From the NCBI GenBank assembly GCA_021234155.1, contig JAJEKV010000018.1:12627654-12691653 (forward strand): a DNA stretch of 64,000 nucleotides, written 5' to 3'. Every line of letters starts with the position of its first letter. Position 1 is the stretch's first letter. The position numbers and the translations under genes are program-made. Shown piece by piece: positions 60,871 through 64,000 of this stretch. Source of the DNA: Isoetes taiwanensis (lineage: Eukaryota > Streptophyta > Lycopodiopsida > Isoetales > Isoetaceae). Below the pieces are notes generated by a model. The model ran no database searches, was not told where the DNA came from, and worked only from the letters and a program-made list of their open reading frames with translations.

Positions 60871-63511
60871 ATCTTCTAAATCTTGGATCAAATCTTGGTC
60901 TAATTCCCTCCATAAATCTAAAATGGCTGAAAAAAACATGCTGCTTCAGAAAATAAGGGATATTAGAATGGCCCTTCAAAACAATCCTCTTAATGCTTTA
61001 TTGCATATTCAAGAAGAAGATATTGAAAGTCAAATCAAACTCATTGAAGAGATTGAAGCCAAAGGGCTGCTATTAAATGCAAGATCAAGTACACTCTTTG
61101 AAATGGATTCGGGTGTTCCAAATTCTTTTCTGAGAAAGCAAACTAAATCTAGGCATTTCGAGAAATTCCATTACTGATGTGATTGATGACCATGGCTCTA
61201 TCTTGAACAATCCTGGAGATATTTCCAATTTCTTTTCCCTCAAATATTCCAAGCTCTTTACCAGGAAATTTCCAATGACATCTCTGAGACAACAAAAGCT
61301 AGAAATTTCATGGATCTTATTGATCAAATTATCCCACCTGATCACCCTAAAATGGATCATACGTAAGCGGCACCCTACCTTAGAGGGAAGTTTTAGCTAC
61401 TCTAAAGAGCTTCAAGCATGGTAAATCACCTGGGCCAGATGGCTTCCCTCCTGAATTTTATCTCCATTTCTGGGATACAATCAAGCATGACCTAATGGCT
61501 TTTATCAAAGGTTTTTGGAACTCGGGCCATCTTCATCCATCTATCTCTAGTGGTTTTATCACCTTAGTCCCTAAAGTTGATAAACCTAGTAATTTCTCTG
61601 ACTGGAGGCCTATTTCTTTAACTAATACCTCTTACAAAATTTGTGCTAAGATTATTGCATCAAGGATAAAAGATCACCTGCAAAAGGTCATAAGTTTGAA
61701 TCAATCAGCTTTCTTGCCTAATAGGTTCATCCTGGAAAACTATGTGGCTGCCATGGAGGGTTTGCACTGGAACAAAGTCTCAAATCAGGATTGCATTCTT
61801 CTTAAACTTGATTTTAAAAAGGCTTTTGATACTATTAATTGGGATTTCATCAATTTTGCTATGCTCAAGCTTGGATTTGATCCTGATCTGGTTAAGCTAA
61901 TTATGGGACTCAATCAAAGATCCACCTCAGCTATTCTTATCAATGGTTCCCCAACTACTTTCTTTCCTCTCACTAAAGGAGTGAGACAAGGTTGTCCACT
62001 TGCTCCTTACATTTTCATTACTGTGACTGAATTATTGACTAAAGTTGTCATGTTTCATCAGAATAATGGAAATATTATTGGTCTGAAGGCTCCTGATAAT
62101 GTTAACTCTCTTAGTATACTTCAATATGCTGATGACACTTTTACTTTCCTCAAGAATGATCTTAACAATATCTCTACCTTTTTAAATATTGTCAAAGATT
62201 TCAGTGCTGCATCTGGAATACATTTAAATTTGGATAAATGTAGCATCATGGCTGATATTCCAAACTCTCAAATTGCAGGGATTAATGTCATTAGTACTAA
62301 TCAAGCTACTAAATTGCTTGGCATGCCTCTCTCCTTGAATGCAAACCTTTGGTTTATGGACTCTATTGTTGAAAAAATCCGTTGCCAAATATTCATATTT
62401 ATAGGAGCGATTATATATCTTTGGGAGAGTTGTAATTGCCAATCTTTGTGCTTGCCGACTCACATGTTTATTTTTCCTCTCCTCTCACAGTGACTCCAAC
62501 ATCTATCTATAAGCAAATTGAGAGGATTATTAGGCAATTCATTTGGAATGGAAATAACCGGGTTAAGCTGGGACACTATTGCCCGAGGAAAAAAAAAAGG
62601 GTGGTCTCAAGCGTAAAAATCCTACATAAACAAGCTCAAGCACTTCTTCTGGTAAATTTATTTGGAAAGCTATCAATGGATCCTCAAGTGCTGCTTCTAT
62701 CTTCATTAATTACTGGATCTCCAAAAGTAATCCTGCTGGGCATCCATCTGTGACTCATGCTCTACCTGATTCTGCATTTTGTGAGCTCCACATTGCTCCC
62801 AACACTTCTCCTCGATGAGAAATTTTATTAAAGCTTGGAATAATATCTCTCCGGCTTTTTCTTATGCACAAGTCAATTACGCTCATCTTGCCATGCCTAT
62901 TTTTGGTCCCCTATCTTTAAAGATCATCCCTAATCATGTTCTTGCTCTCAAGCATCCTCAGTTTACAAAGATGGGCCTCTTCAGCTATCACTACTATTGG
63001 AGATCTAAATTACAACAACGGATGGATTACTTGGACTTACGAGAAGGAAGATTAATGAATACGACTCTTGATAAGAAGATATATCTTCACATCAAGAATG
63101 TTATGGGAGACAAAAGCATACATTTGCTCATATCTGACATCATTTGGCATCTAAGCAATAAATCTAGATACAAGGTTTCTCTTATCTATGACTATCTAAA
63201 TCAAAATGCTAGCATTGCTAAATCACCTATTCTTGGAACTTGGATATTCTTTGCCTTCAAATCTTTGATATCTAATGTTTGGAATTCTTATTCTCCCAAT
63301 AAAATCTCCTTCTTCATCACGCTGATTGCAAATAAAAGTGTTTCTTGCACGGAAACCTTCTCAAGAGGGATCAAATATTTCACCCTTATGCCCTCTAAAT
63401 TGCAATAATGTGGAAAGTATGGAACATATTTTCTTCTACCTAAACTTCGGGGCCTTTTGGAATGGTTTGAGCATTATTTTTGGTATTCATGATAGAAGCT
63501 CTATCATTTAG
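60845..63511 (+). pseudogene. L1 ORF2 reverse transcriptase and C-terminal zinc-binding region
   Basis: A 332-codon stretch (61,495-62,493) carries FITLVPKVDKPSNFSDWRPI, LKLDFKKAFDTINWDF (motif A), NGSPTTFFPLTKGVRQGCPLA (motif B) and LQYADDTFTFL (motif C with YADD intact). The linker from the endonuclease lies in 60,845-61,430 in two other frames (KHGKSPGPDGFPPEFY near 61,420-61,460). C-terminal pieces at 62,815-63,511 include CPLNCNNVESMEHIFF, the usual LINE zinc-binding end. Several frameshifts separate these blocks. Confidence 0.88.
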
Positions 63512-63793
63512 TTACTTCAAACCAATAATCCATATAACAATACTATTATCTATCTAGCTTTATGGAATATAAAGTCTAGAAGCAGATGTCTCTATGGTCA
63601 TAAAATTTCTCTACAACTTGGATCAAGATTCATTTCAAATATGATGTTGAGTTATGTTACCTTGACACATAAAAATTTGTTTTCGACAACTATAATGAGT
63701 CTTTGGAACCAAATTGGTATTTTTCAAAGGGTATTTTAACATTTCAATTCCAATCTATCTTATATAAATTCTAAGCGAATTCTTGCTAATTAG

Positions 63794-64000
63794 GGTACAT
63801 GGAGCTTTCTGAGAGGTCATCGAGAAAAGAAAAATTTGATAGAGGAGCGAGATAGGTTTGAAGTTAAGTTGTATGGGGATGAGAGAATCCACGAACACCA
63901 GGTCAAGTTCCCCCCTCATAATCAGTGGTCAGTCAGAGAGATGATCAGGGACAATGAAATCGGTAAGGCTAGAAAGGATTTGGGCGGTATATACACAAGG
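63794..64000 (+). CDS. Open frame running off the window end
   Basis: A stop-free frame of 69 codons follows TAG at 63,791 and continues past position 64,000. It reads GTWSFLRGHREKKNLIEERD, then KLYGDERIHEHQVKFPPHNQ and MIRDNEIGKARKDLGGIYTR. The charged, ordinary composition looks protein-like, but I recognise no family. It could be an exon of a gene beyond the window or a piece of another element. Confidence 0.3.

Larger units (their letters stand above)
57343..63500 (+). mobile_element. L1-type LINE, nearly full length but inactivated
   Basis: Order ORF1 (gag-like with zinc knuckle), apurinic endonuclease, reverse transcriptase and a C-terminal Cys/His zinc-binding region is the standard plant L1 layout. 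Every ORF is interrupted by stops or shifts. I did not find a clear poly-A tail or target duplication; the 3' end should lie between 63,500 and 63,790. Confidence 0.9.

Overview
The window is nuclear DNA of a land plant. It holds a spliced plant RNA polymerase III second-subunit gene, a cytosolic UDP-xylose synthase gene, an L1-type LINE with the plant gag-like ORF1, and an LTR element primed by initiator tRNA-Met. Introns are short and GT-AG. A Penelope-like reverse transcriptase and LINEs with pentanucleotide tails would fit a seed-free plant such as a fern, lycophyte or bryophyte, but I cannot fix the lineage. No tRNA, rRNA or CRISPR was recognised.

Layout. 0-8 kb: AT-rich non-genic DNA with a decayed tandem array (1.95-2.88 kb), one arm of a large inverted repeat (2.79-3.81 kb) and a LINE 3' end (4.3 kb). 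8.2-19.6 kb, minus: NRPC2, 37 exons, with a start codon split by intron 1 and an indel-damaged exon 20. 19.7-21.0 kb: the other inverted-repeat arm. 21.1-29.3 kb, minus: a decayed Penelope-like reverse transcriptase lying one nucleotide downstream of a two-exon unknown ORF; both are hit by the same LINE family. 30 kb: a MITE with long terminal inverted repeats. 31-32.6 kb: a zinc-finger gene fragment and a 295-bp tandem duplication. 33.7-36.7 kb, minus: intact UDP-xylose synthase. 38.8-40.7 kb: a broken coiled-coil/zinc-finger gene. 41.6-45.3 kb, minus: a decayed cut-and-paste transposase gene whose intron carries a 1,161-bp hAT-type element. 46.7 kb: a receptor-kinase fragment. 48.6-53.3 kb: a tandem duplication, one copy split by a complete non-autonomous LTR retroelement. 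53.9-55.3 kb: a second MITE copy split by a compound repeat. 57.3-63.7 kb, plus: a nearly full-length but frame-broken L1 LINE.

Only two loci look like conserved host genes: NRPC2 (transcription of tRNA, 5S and other small RNAs) and UXS (nucleotide-sugar supply for xylan). They share no operon-like relation. Most of the rest is nested transposable elements and their remains.
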